DNA of 64,000 nt from Rhodococcus oryzae (lineage in GTDB: Bacteria > Actinomycetota > Actinomycetes > Mycobacteriales > Mycobacteriaceae), in contig NZ_SUMD01000002.1 in the NCBI RefSeq assembly GCF_005049235.1, forward strand, positions 372,001-436,000. The letters are read 5' to 3'. Numbering within the stretch: the stretch's first letter is position 1; each line of letters starts with the position of its first letter. The notes below the pieces were generated by a model. The model saw nothing but the letters and a program-made list of their open reading frames with translations. It was not told where the DNA came from and made no database searches. This document shows, in pieces, positions 1-8,953 of this stretch. The position numbers and the translations under genes are program-made.

Positions 1-536
1 TCAAGCGGTGGGCCGGTCAGTGGGAGGTCACCAAGACCCGTGAATTGCCCGAGCTCGACGACCTGACCAGGCGCCTGGCCGCGGCGGTCCCGGAGCAGCG
101 CGAGGTCGCGCTGGTGCACGGAGACTTCCACCTGCGCAACGTGATCGTCTCGCACGAGACCGGCGAGGTGGTCGGGACCCTGGACTGGGAGCTGTCCACG
201 CTCGGCGACCCGCTGGCCGACATGGGCAGCATGCTCGCCTACTGGCCGGAGCCGGGGGAGGACGCGATCGGCGACTTCCCGGCGTCGACGCTGGCGGGCT
301 TCCCCACGCGTGCGGAACTCGCCGAGCTCTACCTGGACGAGACCGGCCGCGACGCCGAGGCGTTGAAGTTCTGGCATGTGCTGGGCCTGTGGAAGATCGC
401 CGTCATCGCCGAGGGCGTCATGCGCCGGGCCATGGAGAACCCACAGAACAGGGCGGCCGCGGGCACACCCACCGCCGAACAGATCGAAGCGCTGGTTCGC
501 AAGGCCCGCGGCGTCGCGGCGGACGCCGGGATCTGA
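1..536 (+). CDS. APH-like phosphotransferase, 5' end outside the window
   Basis: The frame is open from base 3, so the true start lies upstream and only the C-terminal part is seen. It carries the kinase-like catalytic motif HGDFHLRNV (Brenner motif HGDxxxxN) and then LDWELSTLGDPLADMGS, which holds the metal-binding Asp of the aminoglycoside-phosphotransferase fold. This sub-family (like the kinase half of ACAD10/11) is usually found beside acyl-CoA dehydrogenases and oxidoreductases and is thought to phosphorylate small hydroxy-acyl substrates. The quinone oxidoreductase and thioesterase that follow on the same strand fit a lipid/CoA operon. Substrate unknown. Confidence 0.85.
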   Translation, partial: KRWAGQWEVTKTRELPELDDLTRRLAAAVPEQREVALVHGDFHLRNVIVSHETGEVVGTLDWELSTLGDPLADMGSMLAYWPEPGEDAIGDFPASTLAGFPTRAELAELYLDETGRDAEALKFWHVLGLWKIAVIAEGVMRRAMENPQNRAAAGTPTAEQIEALVRKARGVAADAGI

Positions 537-583
537 TCGATTCCCATTCATCATCCATCGACGTAGTTCTCAGGAGAGGCATC

Positions 584-1567
584 ATGAAGGCTTGGCGCGT
601 CAACGAACTCGGCGAACCCCGCGACGTATTGAAGCTCGAGGAGGTCGCAGACCTCGCGCCCGGCCCCGGCCAGCTGATGGTCCGGGTGTTGGCGGCGCCC
701 GCGAACTTCCCCGACGTGCTGCTGTGCCGCGGCGAGTACCAGATCAAGCCGCCGCTGCCGTTCACCCCCGGCGTGGAGCTGTGCGGTGAGGTGGTCGCAG
801 TGGGTGATGGCGTCGCGCGGTTCGCGGTTGGGGACCGGGTGATCGGCAACCCGAGCCTGCCCGGTGGCGGGTTCGCGGAGCTGGCGGTGATGGAGGAGAC
901 GAACACCTTCCCCGCCCCAGCCTCCCTGGACGACGCGGAGGCGTCCGCGCTGAGCATCGGATACCAGACGGGCTGGTTCGCGCTGCACCGCCGCACCCAG
1001 CTGCAGCCCGGCGAGACCCTGCTGGTCCACGCCGCCGCGGGTGGCGTGGGGAGCGCGGCCGTGCAGTTGGGGAAGGCTGTGGGCGCCACGGTGATCGGTG
1101 TGGTCGGCGGGCCCGACAAGGCCGAGTACTGCCGCCGACTCGGTGCGGACCTGGTGATCGACCGGCACACCGAGGACATCGTGGCTTCGGTCAAGGACTT
1201 CACCGGGGGCCGCGGTGCGGACGTGGTGTTCGACCCGGTCGGCGGCGATGCGTACACCAAGTCCACGAAGTGCATCGCCTTCGAGGGCCGGATCATCGTG
1301 ATCGGGTTCGCGGGCGGCACCATCCCGCAGCCGGCCCTCAATCACGCGCTGATCAAGAACTACTCGATCATCGGGCTGCACTGGGGTCTGTACAAGGCGT
1401 ACAACCAGCAGGCCATCGACGACTGCCACGTCGAGCTGACCCGGCTCGCTGCCAAGGGGGCGATCAAGCCGCTGATCAGCGAGCGGCTCCCGCTCACCGA
1501 GGTGGCGGACGGCATCGGCAGGCTGGGCGATGGCACCACCGTGGGACGGATCGTGTTCCAGCCCTGA
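584..1567 (+). CDS. NADPH:quinone oxidoreductase family protein (MDR superfamily)
   Basis: A protein of 327 residues, the normal length for the zeta-crystallin/QOR group. An N-terminal GroES-like domain (about residues 1-120) is followed by a Rossmann domain with the nucleotide motif HAAAGGVGSAAVQLGKA near residue 145. No structural-zinc cysteine cluster is visible, as expected for QOR. ATG 584 was chosen because AGGAGAGG stands at 572-579 and the encoded N-terminus MKAWRVNELG is typical; upstream in-frame codons run back into the previous gene. Family members reduce quinones or enoyl-CoA/enone double bonds with NADPH. It lies 48 bp after the phosphotransferase gene and 18 bp before a thioesterase, probably one transcript. 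Confidence 0.88.
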   Translation: MKAWRVNELGEPRDVLKLEEVADLAPGPGQLMVRVLAAPANFPDVLLCRGEYQIKPPLPFTPGVELCGEVVAVGDGVARFAVGDRVIGNPSLPGGGFAELAVMEETNTFPAPASLDDAEASALSIGYQTGWFALHRRTQLQPGETLLVHAAAGGVGSAAVQLGKAVGATVIGVVGGPDKAEYCRRLGADLVIDRHTEDIVASVKDFTGGRGADVVFDPVGGDAYTKSTKCIAFEGRIIVIGFAGGTIPQPALNHALIKNYSIIGLHWGLYKAYNQQAIDDCHVELTRLAAKGAIKPLISERLPLTEVADGIGRLGDGTTVGRIVFQP

Positions 1568-1585
1568 ATCGGAAGGAACGACCTG

Positions 1586-2011
1586 ATGGCTGACGGTGAC
1601 CCCGAACCGATCGACTTCTTGACGCTGCTGCGTGGCGTCAACGACACCGCCCCGTTCAATCGATGGGCGGGGTTCGTGGTGAGCGCGGCGGGCGACGGTA
1701 CGGCCGAGCTCCGGCTGCCGTGGCGAGCGGAGTTGGGCCAGTACTCCGGATTCCTCCACGCTGCGGTGGTGGCCGGGATGATCGACACCGCTTGTGGTTT
1801 CGCGGCGGCGACAGTAGTCGGGCAGGTGCTCGCCGCCCAGTGTTCGGTGAACTTCCTGTCCCCGGCCGTCGGCGACGAGTTCGTGGCGCGCGCTGTGGTG
1901 GTGAAAGCAGGCAAGCGGCAGGTGTTCACCACGGCGGAGCTGTTCGCGGAGCGCGACGGTGTCAGCAAGCTCGTGGCAACTGGATCGACGTTGCTGGCTG
2001 TTCCCACCTAA
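1586..2011 (+). CDS. PaaI-type hotdog-fold thioesterase
   Basis: 141 residues, one hotdog domain. The segment GQYSGFLHAAVVAGMIDTACGFAA matches the PaaI pattern in which a helix follows a G-x-(H/L)HGG-like turn, here with LHAA in place of HGG, and NFLSPAVGDEF is the usual following strand. The family hydrolyses acyl- or aryl-CoA thioesters in the cytoplasm. It sits 18 bp after the quinone oxidoreductase with AAGGAA at 1572-1577 as a ribosome site, so it is likely the last gene of that operon. Substrate cannot be told from sequence. Confidence 0.85.
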   Translation: MADGDPEPIDFLTLLRGVNDTAPFNRWAGFVVSAAGDGTAELRLPWRAELGQYSGFLHAAVVAGMIDTACGFAAATVVGQVLAAQCSVNFLSPAVGDEFVARAVVVKAGKRQVFTTAELFAERDGVSKLVATGSTLLAVPT

Positions 2012-2037
2012 ATCGCTGGGGTACTACGGGATTGATG

Positions 2038-3723
2038 TCAGAACGGCGGTGGTTCGTCCAGGTCGATGACGAGGATCGGGCCTGCCGGTATGCGGGGTTT
2101 GGGGTGTCGTGCGCCTGGTGGCACGAGGGTGTCGAGGAGGTAGGCGAGGTCGTCCTCGGCGGTGCGGCCGCTGTTGCGGTCGGAGAGGACACGGAGCGCG
2201 CGGGCATCCGTGGTGTCGTGATCGTCGTCGTTGTGCTCGTCGACGGGGTCGCTGAAGGGGCCGTTCGGCTCGGTGACGGTGATGGTGCCGTGTGGGTCGG
2301 TCCACCGGAGTAGGCCGGATCCGAGTTGTGTGACGGTCCAGTAGCCCTCGGTCTTGAGGCGGTGGTGTTTCCGGCAGAGGCAGGCCAGGTTCTCTTCGAC
2401 GGTCAGCCCGCCGTTTGCCGGGTTGGCGTGGTTGAACGGGATCGTGTGGTCGAGGTCGCAGTCCTGCGCGCGGGCGGTGCAGTTGGGGAATCGGCAGGTG
2501 CCGTCGCGGGTGCGGATGATCTCGGCGAGGCGTTTGCTGGGCTGGTAGGTGTGAGCCTCGCGTGAGGTCTTGGTTCGGCTGCGGATGTTGGACGGGGTGA
2601 TACCAGCGGCCCTCAGAGCATTTCCGACCCCGAGGATCGGTCCGGGTGGGTTGGTGTCGATCCGGCGGCCGGAGACCCAGGGCTCGTCGTTTTCTGTTGT
2701 CTCGTAGAACAGTTCAGGTGCAGCCGCGCGGAGTTCATCGAGGAGATGCTCGATGAGGCGTTCACGATCCTTGCCGGTCAGCGTCAGGATCTGCTTCCAG
2801 GTGCCGTCGGCGGCGATGTCGCGGGCGAGGTCTGCATCGATGGCGCCGTAGCCATAGAGGTAGCCGGGGAGGTCGTCGAGGCCGAGCAGGGTGGTGGCGG
2901 AGACACCGACCAGGATCGTGGCCTTCTCCCGTGGTGCGCGTGTGGTGACGTCCTCGGTCCCTAGTCGTTCCGTCGCCTTCGTGGCGGTGCAGTGCTCGCG
3001 TCGGCAGTGGCAGGGCAGGTGGTCTGCGCCGTCGGTGAGGGCGATGAGTGCGTCGGCGCGGCGCTGGGCGTGGGTGCGGGGGTCGTCGGCGCACACCTGC
3101 AGCGACATCTCGCGTAGCCGCATGGACAGGCGTTGGGCACCGACGGCGGGGAGCAGTCCTTCCAAGGTAGACATGCCGTCGTCGGAGGCGTGGGTGCGGA
3201 CGTCGCGATCCTCTTCGGCGCGTTCGCGGCGGCGGTGGACCCCGTCGGGGTCGTATCGTGCGATCAACCGCCGTGCGCGTTGCTTGAGCTTGGTCGAGGT
3301 CAGGTGATCGCCGTCGGACAGAAGTCTGTTCTCGATGTCGTCGAGTTTGTCGTCGGAGACGTTCGCCAGGGCGCCGACGATGGCGCGGGTTTGGGTGAGG
3401 TCGATCGTGCCCGCGGCGAACGCGGCCGAGACCCGGTGCAGTCGCAAGCGGAGGTCGCAGCCGAGGTCGATCATTCGGGCGGCGGCGCTTTCGGTGACGT
3501 GCAGGATCGCAGCGATCTCGACGTGGGCGAACTCGCCCTGGTGGGCCTCGTTATTGCCGCGGCGGCCGTCTTCCTCGCAGCGGGCGAGGTAGACGGCGGT
3601 GACGGCATGGATTTCGCGGAAGTGTTCGCGGGCGATGTGGGCGTGGTGTTCCTGCAGCGTTGCCGGTTGCTTCCAATCCGGCACGCTGTCCAGCAGTCCC
3701 GATGCCGACCCACTATCGAACAT
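2038..3723 (-). CDS. DUF222/13E12-family HNH endonuclease-domain protein
   Basis: 561 residues. The N-terminal and middle part is the DUF222 (REP13E12) domain; the HNH domain lies near residues 400-455, with CRFPNC, DLDHTIPF and CRKHHRLKTEG supplying the zinc-cysteine and His-Asn-His positions. The family is abundant in multiple copies in Mycobacteriales and its function is unsettled; the HNH residues suggest nuclease activity. The start has no Shine-Dalgarno but a TAGACT hexamer lies 7 nt upstream, so the message is probably leaderless. Base composition appears somewhat less GC-biased than neighbours. Mycobacterial 13E12 genes serve as integration sites for some phages, but nothing here indicates an insertion. 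Confidence 0.9.
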   Translation of the reverse strand: MFDSGSASGLLDSVPDWKQPATLQEHHAHIAREHFREIHAVTAVYLARCEEDGRRGNNEAHQGEFAHVEIAAILHVTESAAARMIDLGCDLRLRLHRVSAAFAAGTIDLTQTRAIVGALANVSDDKLDDIENRLLSDGDHLTSTKLKQRARRLIARYDPDGVHRRRERAEEDRDVRTHASDDGMSTLEGLLPAVGAQRLSMRLREMSLQVCADDPRTHAQRRADALIALTDGADHLPCHCRREHCTATKATERLGTEDVTTRAPREKATILVGVSATTLLGLDDLPGYLYGYGAIDADLARDIAADGTWKQILTLTGKDRERLIEHLLDELRAAAPELFYETTENDEPWVSGRRIDTNPPGPILGVGNALRAAGITPSNIRSRTKTSREAHTYQPSKRLAEIIRTRDGTCRFPNCTARAQDCDLDHTIPFNHANPANGGLTVEENLACLCRKHHRLKTEGYWTVTQLGSGLLRWTDPHGTITVTEPNGPFSDPVDEHNDDDHDTTDARALRVLSDRNSGRTAEDDLAYLLDTLVPPGARHPKPRIPAGPILVIDLDEPPPF

Positions 3724-3730
3724 ACGTACG

Positions 3731-3736
3731 AGTCTA
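3731..3736 (-). promoter_or_regulatory. -10 element of the DUF222/HNH gene (leaderless start)
   Basis: On the minus strand TAGACT (TANNNT) ends 7 nt before ATG 3723, placing the transcription start at or next to the first base of the codon. No ribosome-binding site is present. The same geometry recurs elsewhere in this window (see findings). Confidence 0.5.
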
Positions 3737-3789
3737 GCGAAGGTTGCCTACGGAATCCAGGGATGGCCGGCGAAGGATCTTGCCGAACT

Positions 3790-4293
3790 TTACGAGTTCG
3801 GCTGACGCAGTACGGGCTTGTCGATCTGTTCGCGGAGGATGTCCCCGTGGCCTGCGTGCCGGGCGAACTCTTGGATCATTGCGATCAGTGTCCATCGCAT
3901 GCTGACGTTTCCCTCGCGGGGATTGTCCTTGGTGTCGTCGAGGTCGAAGCGGGACGCGATCGCACGTGATCGTTGGCTTGCGCGCTCGAACTCGGCGATG
4001 ACGTCTGCGAGCGACTCGTCGTCGGCGACTGCGAAAGTGCCCTCGTCGCGGCGCGAGTAACCATCGCATTCGGATTCTTCGAGTCCCGCCCAGAACCGTT
4101 GGAACCAGATCCGTTCCGCGGCAGCGGCATGCTTGATCAGTGAGATCGGCGTCGTCAGCGACGCGACGAGGCGTAGACGGGCATCGGCATCCGACAGGCC
4201 GCGTGCGGTCTGGATGAGTGCTTCGCGGTTGCGGTCGAGCATGCTTTCGATGATCGCTCGCTCGGTGTCGTTGGTAATTAAATTGGTATGCAT
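3790..4293 (-). CDS. DinB / DUF664 family protein
   Basis: 167 residues predicted as a four-helix DinB-like bundle. Visible hallmarks are LRLVASLTTPISLIKHAAAAERIWFQRF, with a metal-ligand His, and the C-terminal MIQEFARHAGHGDILREQID, which matches the RHxGHxDxLRE motif with further His ligands. The fold includes mycothiol- and bacillithiol-dependent transferases, but many members have no known substrate. The start at 4293 is preceded by GGAGTG at good spacing. It is convergent with nothing and ends 66 bp before the start of the DUF222 gene on the same strand; cotranscription is possible but not shown. Confidence 0.85.
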   Translation of the reverse strand: MHTNLITNDTERAIIESMLDRNREALIQTARGLSDADARLRLVASLTTPISLIKHAAAAERIWFQRFWAGLEESECDGYSRRDEGTFAVADDESLADVIAEFERASQRSRAIASRFDLDDTKDNPREGNVSMRWTLIAMIQEFARHAGHGDILREQIDKPVLRQPNS

Positions 4294-4640
4294 GGTATTT
4301 CACTCCATTCTATTGCGTGGCTGAGGCTGTGCGGTAAGCATCGGTCGGGCTGAACAACACAATGCGGCGCAGCGGCGATCGGTCTCGGGAGAGTGGCGAA
4401 ACGTCCGGTGTCGGGGATGACCGGGAAGAAGGAGAGCATTCGATCCGCTCGTCGCGAGGGTTGCGCACAGAGCGTGGACAGGAGGCGGGGCCGGCGTCAA
4501 CGCCGTGGCTCAGGCCTGTCAGGAGGGCTGCTGCCCGGGGTCAGCATATCGCAGAGTTTCATTCCGTGCGGCATGTCGATGACGGCAGCTCAAGCCATCC
4601 TCGTTTGTTCTTCGCAGGATTGCTACCCTGACCGCAAAAA
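4294..4640. other. Intergenic stretch without a supportable gene
   Basis: About 345 bp between the DinB-like gene start and the terminator of the large oxidoreductase gene. The first 40 bp are AT-rich and carry the ribosome site and presumed promoter of the DinB-like gene. Short open frames in the rest lack ribosome sites and one runs through the terminator hairpin, so none is called. Confidence 0.5.
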
Positions 4641-4687
4641 GAGGGCATCCGGTGGTCGGTCGGGGAAGACGACCGCCGGATGCCCTC
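4636..4687 (-). terminator. Rho-independent terminator of the indolepyruvate oxidoreductase gene
   Basis: A perfect 12-bp stem, GAGGGCATCCGG at 4641-4652 and CCGGATGCCCTC at 4676-4687. On the minus strand it is followed by a run of five U (AAAAA at 4636-4640 on the plus strand). It lies 21 bp past the stop of the minus-strand gene ending at 4709. Confidence 0.85.
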
Positions 4688-4708
4688 TGCGGGAGCGGAA
4701 CTCCGTTG

Positions 4709-7700
4709 TTACCGCTCGATTCCCAGCTCTCGCAGCTGCTCCCAGTAGAGCTCAACGTTGCCGAGCTTGACGTCCTCGTAGCCGCGGACGACGTCGGGCA
4801 GCGCGGCGATCGTGGTGGCCCTGTCGTAGTTGCCTGAGTCCAGTTCGTGCGCGAGCCGCAGCACCATTGCGGTGTAGTGCGTCAGCAGTTCGCGCTCGAC
4901 CTTGCGGACGTGGGCGTAGCCGAACGGGTCGAGCTTGGTTCCGCGGAGCACCTTGCCCTTGGCCAGCATCTTCAGTGCCACATGCGACTTCGGTCGGAGT
5001 CCGATCTTCTTCTTGCGGCCCAGTGCTCGCAGCGCGGGCGGGTGCAGCTTGTAGGTGAGGTTCTCGCCGCCGGGGACCTGGGACGCGACGTCCTCGAGGA
5101 AGGCGGGATCGACCAGCATCCGTGCCACCTCGTACTCGTCCTTGTATGCGGTGAACTTGAACAGTCCGCGGGCCACGGCCTCGCTGAACTCCGTCCGGTC
5201 GGTGACCGTGCGCTCTGCGGCCCAGATGGACTGCACTGCATCGATGTACCGGCGCGCAACCTTCGCGTTCTGGAACTCGACCAGCTCGCCGGCGCGAAGC
5301 TCCACGAGCCTGCGGACCTCACCGTCGAAGGTGGAGTCGGAGAGCAGGTGTGCCGGTGCGACCGCGGGGGTGCGGGCGACCCGCGAGGTGACCGCGGCGA
5401 ACGCATCCGGATCGGCGAGCGCGACTCGGCCCCAGCGGAAGGCATCGATGTTCGCGGAGACCGCGATGCCGTTGATGCCGATGGCCTCCTCGATGGCCTC
5501 GGCGGGCAGTCGCAGACCGCCGCTCTGGAAGGCCGCGCCGATCAGCAGGAAGTTCGCGGCGGCGGTGTTGCCGAACAACTGCTGCGCGGCGGCCAACGCA
5601 TCGAAAGCGTTGAGCGACTTGGATGCCGAGCCGAGGCGGTCGAGCAGCCCCTGCTCGTCCGGGTACCGGACGGACTTGTCGTAGACCATGTCGCCGGTGG
5701 GGGTCTGGCTGGTCGAGGCGACCGCGACGGTGGTGGCCGCGCTGCCGTAGCCCAGGTTCTTGTTGTCGGTGGCGGTGAGCAGGTCGAAGGCGACGATGCA
5801 GTCGGCGCTGCCCGGCGTGAGCCGGTTCGACGGCTCGAGCGCGCCAGGGGAGAATCGCAGGTGCGAGACCACCGGCCCGGCCTTCTGGCTGAGACCGATC
5901 TGGTCCAGGGACTCCACCTCGTAGCCGGCGCGCAGCGCAGCGGTGGCGAGCACCTGGTTGACCGTGACGATGCCGGTGCCGCCGATGCCCGCGAGGAAGA
6001 CATTCTGCGTCGACGTCAGTTCGCCGAGATCCGGCTCGGCCGCGAGCGGCGGCACGGGGCGCTCGGCCCGGGCGGACTTCTTCTTGCCCGGCACCACCTC
6101 GACCGTGACGAACGACGGGCAGTCGCCGTCCAGGCAGGAATAGTCTGTGTTGCAAGAGGTCTGGTCGATTCGCGTCTTGCGGCCGAACTCGGTGTCCACC
6201 GGCTGCACGGACAGGCAGTTGCTCTTGGTCCCGCAGTCGCCGCAGCCCTCACAGACGGCCTCGTTGATGATCACGCGGGTGTTGCGGGTCGGCAGGGTGC
6301 CGCGCTTGCGCTGACGGCGTGCGTCGGCGGCGCAGTGCTGGTCGTAGATGAGCACGGTGACGCCCTCGACCTCGCGAAGCTCCTTCTGTGCCTCGTCGAG
6401 GCGGTCGCGGTGCCACAGCTTGACGCCCTTGGCGAGCTGCCTCTTGTTGTGCCGCTTGGGATCGTCGGCACAGATGATGATGCGCTTGACACCCTCGGTG
6501 GTGAGCTTGTGGGTGAGCTTGGCGACGGACAGCGCGCCCTCGGCGTCCTGGGCGCCGGTCATCGCGACGACGTCGTTGTAGAGCAGCTTGTAGGTGATGT
6601 TCACCCCGGCCGCGACGCAGGCCTGCACGGCGAGCTGGCCGGAGTGGAAGAAGGTGCCGTCGCCGACGTTCTGGAACAGGTGCTTGACGTCGGTGAACGG
6701 CGCCTGGCCGATCCACTGGCTGCCCTCGCCGCCCATCTGGGTCAGACCGGTGACGGCGCTGTCCTCGCGATTCGAGATGGTGACCATGGTGTGGCAGCCG
6801 ATGCCGCCGCCGCCGATCGAACCCTCGGGCAGAGCCGTGGATCGGTTGTGCGGGCAACCGCTACAGAAGTAGGGGGTGCGGGTGGCGGAGAGCACTTCGA
6901 GCGAAAGCTGCGGAGGCAGAGCCTTCTTCAGCTCCACCCGGTTCTTGAGCACCCGACGCAGCGGGCCGAGCAGCCGACCGGCGGTCAGCTCGCCGTCGAC
7001 GGGCATCAGCGGCCTGCCCGCGGCGTCGCGCTTTCCGAGGATCTGCGGGGTGTGCTCGCTGCCGTAGAGGATCTCGCGGATCTGGGTCTCGATGAAGGCC
7101 GTCTTGTCCTCGACCACGATCAGCTGCTCGAGGCCGGCGGCGAACTCCCGGACCTTCTTCGCGCCGAGCGGGGTGGGCATGCCGATGCGCAGCAACCGGA
7201 TCCCGGCGTGGTGCAGCGCGGCCTCGTCGACGCCGAGGTCGAGCAGGCCCTGGCGCAGCGAGTCGAAGGTGGTGCCGGTGGCGGCGAAGCCGATCGTCGC
7301 GCCGGTGGGGTCGACCTCGATGACATCGAGATCGTTGGCCTCGCCGTACGCGCGCACGATCTCCCAGCGGGGCCCGTACAGGTCGGCCTCAGCGATGACG
7401 CTGTCCGTCGGCACCGCCATCGGGCGCTGCTTGTAGACGAACGGCTTACCCTCCCATTCGATCTCGGGGACGGTGATGTCGATGTTCGACACCCGGCCGT
7501 CGACCGTCCACGCGCCGTCGGCGACGTCCGCCACGACCTTCAGTGCGACCAGGCAGCCGGAGGCGCGCGACAGCGCGACGCCGTGCATGCCCATCGTGAT
7601 CATCTCTTCGGCGTTGCGGGGGAACAACACCGGAATCCCCAGCGCGGCGAGGGACCGCTCGCTGACCGCGGGGACGGTGGAGGACTTGGAGGCGGGGTCG

Positions 7701-8176
7701 TCGCCGACGAGCAGCAGCACGCCGCCCTTGGGGTTGACCCCGTACATGTTCGCGTGCCGCAGCGCGTCGGTGGCGCGATCGACGCCGGGGCCCTTGCCGT
7801 ACCAGACGCCGACGACACCGTCGTGCGTCGCATTCCCGGAGGGTAGGTCCATCTGGCTGCCCCAGACGGCGGTGGCGGCGAGCTCCTCGTTGAAGCCGGG
7901 CACGAAGGTGATGTCGTGCTCGGCGAGCACCTGCGGCATCCCGTGCAGCATCTTGTCGACGCCGCCGAGCGGGCTGCCCTGGTAGCCGGAGACAAAGGTC
8001 GCGACCCGTCGGCCCGCGCGGATGTCGTGGACGTGCTGCTCGACGAACTGGCGTGCAATCGCCTGGACGCCGGTCAGCAGCACCGGGCCCGACCCGGACC
8101 GGTAACGGTCGTCGAGGTCGTAGGGAGCGGGCAGCGCCGCCGTCGGGGTGACGGGACGATCGGCCAGTTCAGTCAT
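4709..8176 (-). CDS. Fused indolepyruvate:ferredoxin oxidoreductase family protein
   Basis: 1155 residues, the usual length of the single-chain form in which the alpha, ferredoxin-like and beta parts are fused. The N-terminal half is a transketolase-like pyrimidine domain; a thiamine-diphosphate domain follows with GGGGIGCHT and the GDGTFFHSG...N binding motif near residue 500. A ferredoxin-like insert holds CEGCGDCGTKSNC near residue 620 and later cysteines; the C-terminal gamma-like domain starts near LAGIGGTGIVTVNQ. The enzyme oxidatively decarboxylates aryl-pyruvates (or related 2-oxo acids) to acyl-CoA with reduced ferredoxin. A divergent Lrp/AsnC regulator and a strong terminator show it is monocistronic and probably amino-acid regulated. 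The exact 2-oxo acid is inferred only from family. Confidence 0.92.
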   Translation of the reverse strand: MTELADRPVTPTAALPAPYDLDDRYRSGSGPVLLTGVQAIARQFVEQHVHDIRAGRRVATFVSGYQGSPLGGVDKMLHGMPQVLAEHDITFVPGFNEELAATAVWGSQMDLPSGNATHDGVVGVWYGKGPGVDRATDALRHANMYGVNPKGGVLLLVGDDPASKSSTVPAVSERSLAALGIPVLFPRNAEEMITMGMHGVALSRASGCLVALKVVADVADGAWTVDGRVSNIDITVPEIEWEGKPFVYKQRPMAVPTDSVIAEADLYGPRWEIVRAYGEANDLDVIEVDPTGATIGFAATGTTFDSLRQGLLDLGVDEAALHHAGIRLLRIGMPTPLGAKKVREFAAGLEQLIVVEDKTAFIETQIREILYGSEHTPQILGKRDAAGRPLMPVDGELTAGRLLGPLRRVLKNRVELKKALPPQLSLEVLSATRTPYFCSGCPHNRSTALPEGSIGGGGIGCHTMVTISNREDSAVTGLTQMGGEGSQWIGQAPFTDVKHLFQNVGDGTFFHSGQLAVQACVAAGVNITYKLLYNDVVAMTGAQDAEGALSVAKLTHKLTTEGVKRIIICADDPKRHNKRQLAKGVKLWHRDRLDEAQKELREVEGVTVLIYDQHCAADARRQRKRGTLPTRNTRVIINEAVCEGCGDCGTKSNCLSVQPVDTEFGRKTRIDQTSCNTDYSCLDGDCPSFVTVEVVPGKKKSARAERPVPPLAAEPDLGELTSTQNVFLAGIGGTGIVTVNQVLATAALRAGYEVESLDQIGLSQKAGPVVSHLRFSPGALEPSNRLTPGSADCIVAFDLLTATDNKNLGYGSAATTVAVASTSQTPTGDMVYDKSVRYPDEQGLLDRLGSASKSLNAFDALAAAQQLFGNTAAANFLLIGAAFQSGGLRLPAEAIEEAIGINGIAVSANIDAFRWGRVALADPDAFAAVTSRVARTPAVAPAHLLSDSTFDGEVRRLVELRAGELVEFQNAKVARRYIDAVQSIWAAERTVTDRTEFSEAVARGLFKFTAYKDEYEVARMLVDPAFLEDVASQVPGGENLTYKLHPPALRALGRKKKIGLRPKSHVALKMLAKGKVLRGTKLDPFGYAHVRKVERELLTHYTAMVLRLAHELDSGNYDRATTIAALPDVVRGYEDVKLGNVELYWEQLRELGIER

Positions 8177-8303
8177 CGCGGTCCACCGTTTCTTCGCCGC
8201 ATCGGATCACGTTGCGCGCATAAATCGGGCATCAGGTGTAGCAATGATTTGCCCAGGTGGTGTGACCGTCAACACCCGCCGATTGAGCTGAAAGATATGA
8301 TCA

Positions 8304-8318
8304 GTTGTGACCCACAAC
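8304..8318. promoter_or_regulatory. Inverted repeat, candidate Lrp operator
   Basis: GTTGTGACCCACAAC: perfect 6-bp arms around a 3-bp centre, in the 162-bp region between the divergent indolepyruvate oxidoreductase and Lrp genes, 20 bp before the chosen Lrp start. Position and symmetry suggest autoregulation and co-control of the enzyme gene. Confidence 0.5.
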
Positions 8319-8338
8319 ACTGGAATGAGGTCGACATT

Positions 8339-8851
8339 GTGATCAGCATCGATCGGCTCGACGCGTCGCTGCTCAAACTGCTCACCGACGATCCGCGCGC
8401 CGGGGTGATGGAGCTGGCCGCCCGCCTTGGCGTCGCCAGGAACACCATCGCCTCTCGGATGCGGCGCCTGGAGGAGACCGGAGTGGTCACCGGGTATCGC
8501 CCGGACGTCGACCTGCCCACCCTCGGGCTGCCGGTGCAGGCTTTCGTCGGTGCCGAGCTGGAACAGGGCCGCATCAAGGACGTCATCGAGGACCTGCGCG
8601 GGGTACCGGAGGTGCTGGAGGTGCACACCACGACGGGTCGGGAGGACCTGTTGATCCGCATCGCGGCGCCCTCGCACGAGGAGTTGCTGCACGTGCTCGA
8701 GAGCATCCTCGGTCTCGACGGCGTCGCGCACACCACCACCACGCTCGCGCTGACGACGCCGGTGAAATACCGGACGCAGCCGCTGGTCGATCACATCACC
8801 CGCGAGGCGGGCCACGGTCGGTCGGCGGCGTCGTACCGAGGCGACGGCTGA
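8339..8851 (+). CDS. Lrp/AsnC family transcriptional regulator
   Basis: 170 residues from GTG 8339, with ISIDRLDASLLKLLTDDPR at the N-terminus, a winged HTH (ELAARLGVARNTIASRMRRLEETGVV), then the RAM effector domain (QAFVGAELEQGRIKDVIEDL...). GTG 8339 is preferred over in-frame ATG 8297 because Lrp proteins begin just before the xIDxxDxxLL motif, GAGG lies at 8327-8330, and ATG 8297 would put the start upstream of the candidate operator at 8304-8318. It is transcribed divergently from the indolepyruvate oxidoreductase gene, its probable target, with an aromatic or branched-chain amino acid as likely effector. Confidence 0.88.
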   Translation: MISIDRLDASLLKLLTDDPRAGVMELAARLGVARNTIASRMRRLEETGVVTGYRPDVDLPTLGLPVQAFVGAELEQGRIKDVIEDLRGVPEVLEVHTTTGREDLLIRIAAPSHEELLHVLESILGLDGVAHTTTTLALTTPVKYRTQPLVDHITREAGHGRSAASYRGDG

Positions 8852-8953
8852 CGGATACGACCAATCGGTGGATGACATGTACATGCCGGGTGCCCGTTGT
8901 TTGACTGGACCTGTCGGTCTCATATGAGGACGACAGGACACGGGAGGTGTCTC

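Noticed and set aside
2038-3723. The DUF222/HNH gene as a mobile intron or homing element
   Set aside because: No flanking repeats or interrupted host gene are visible; the family is a normal multi-copy feature of mycolate actinobacteria.
4393-4770. A 125-codon frame in the gap after the DinB-like gene
   Set aside because: It has no ribosome site, runs through the terminator hairpin and enters the oxidoreductase gene.
4847-7846. Long plus-strand open frame of 999 codons opposite the indolepyruvate oxidoreductase gene
   Set aside because: It is the antisense shadow of a well-conserved enzyme; high GC content leaves such frames open and its protein has no plausible domains.
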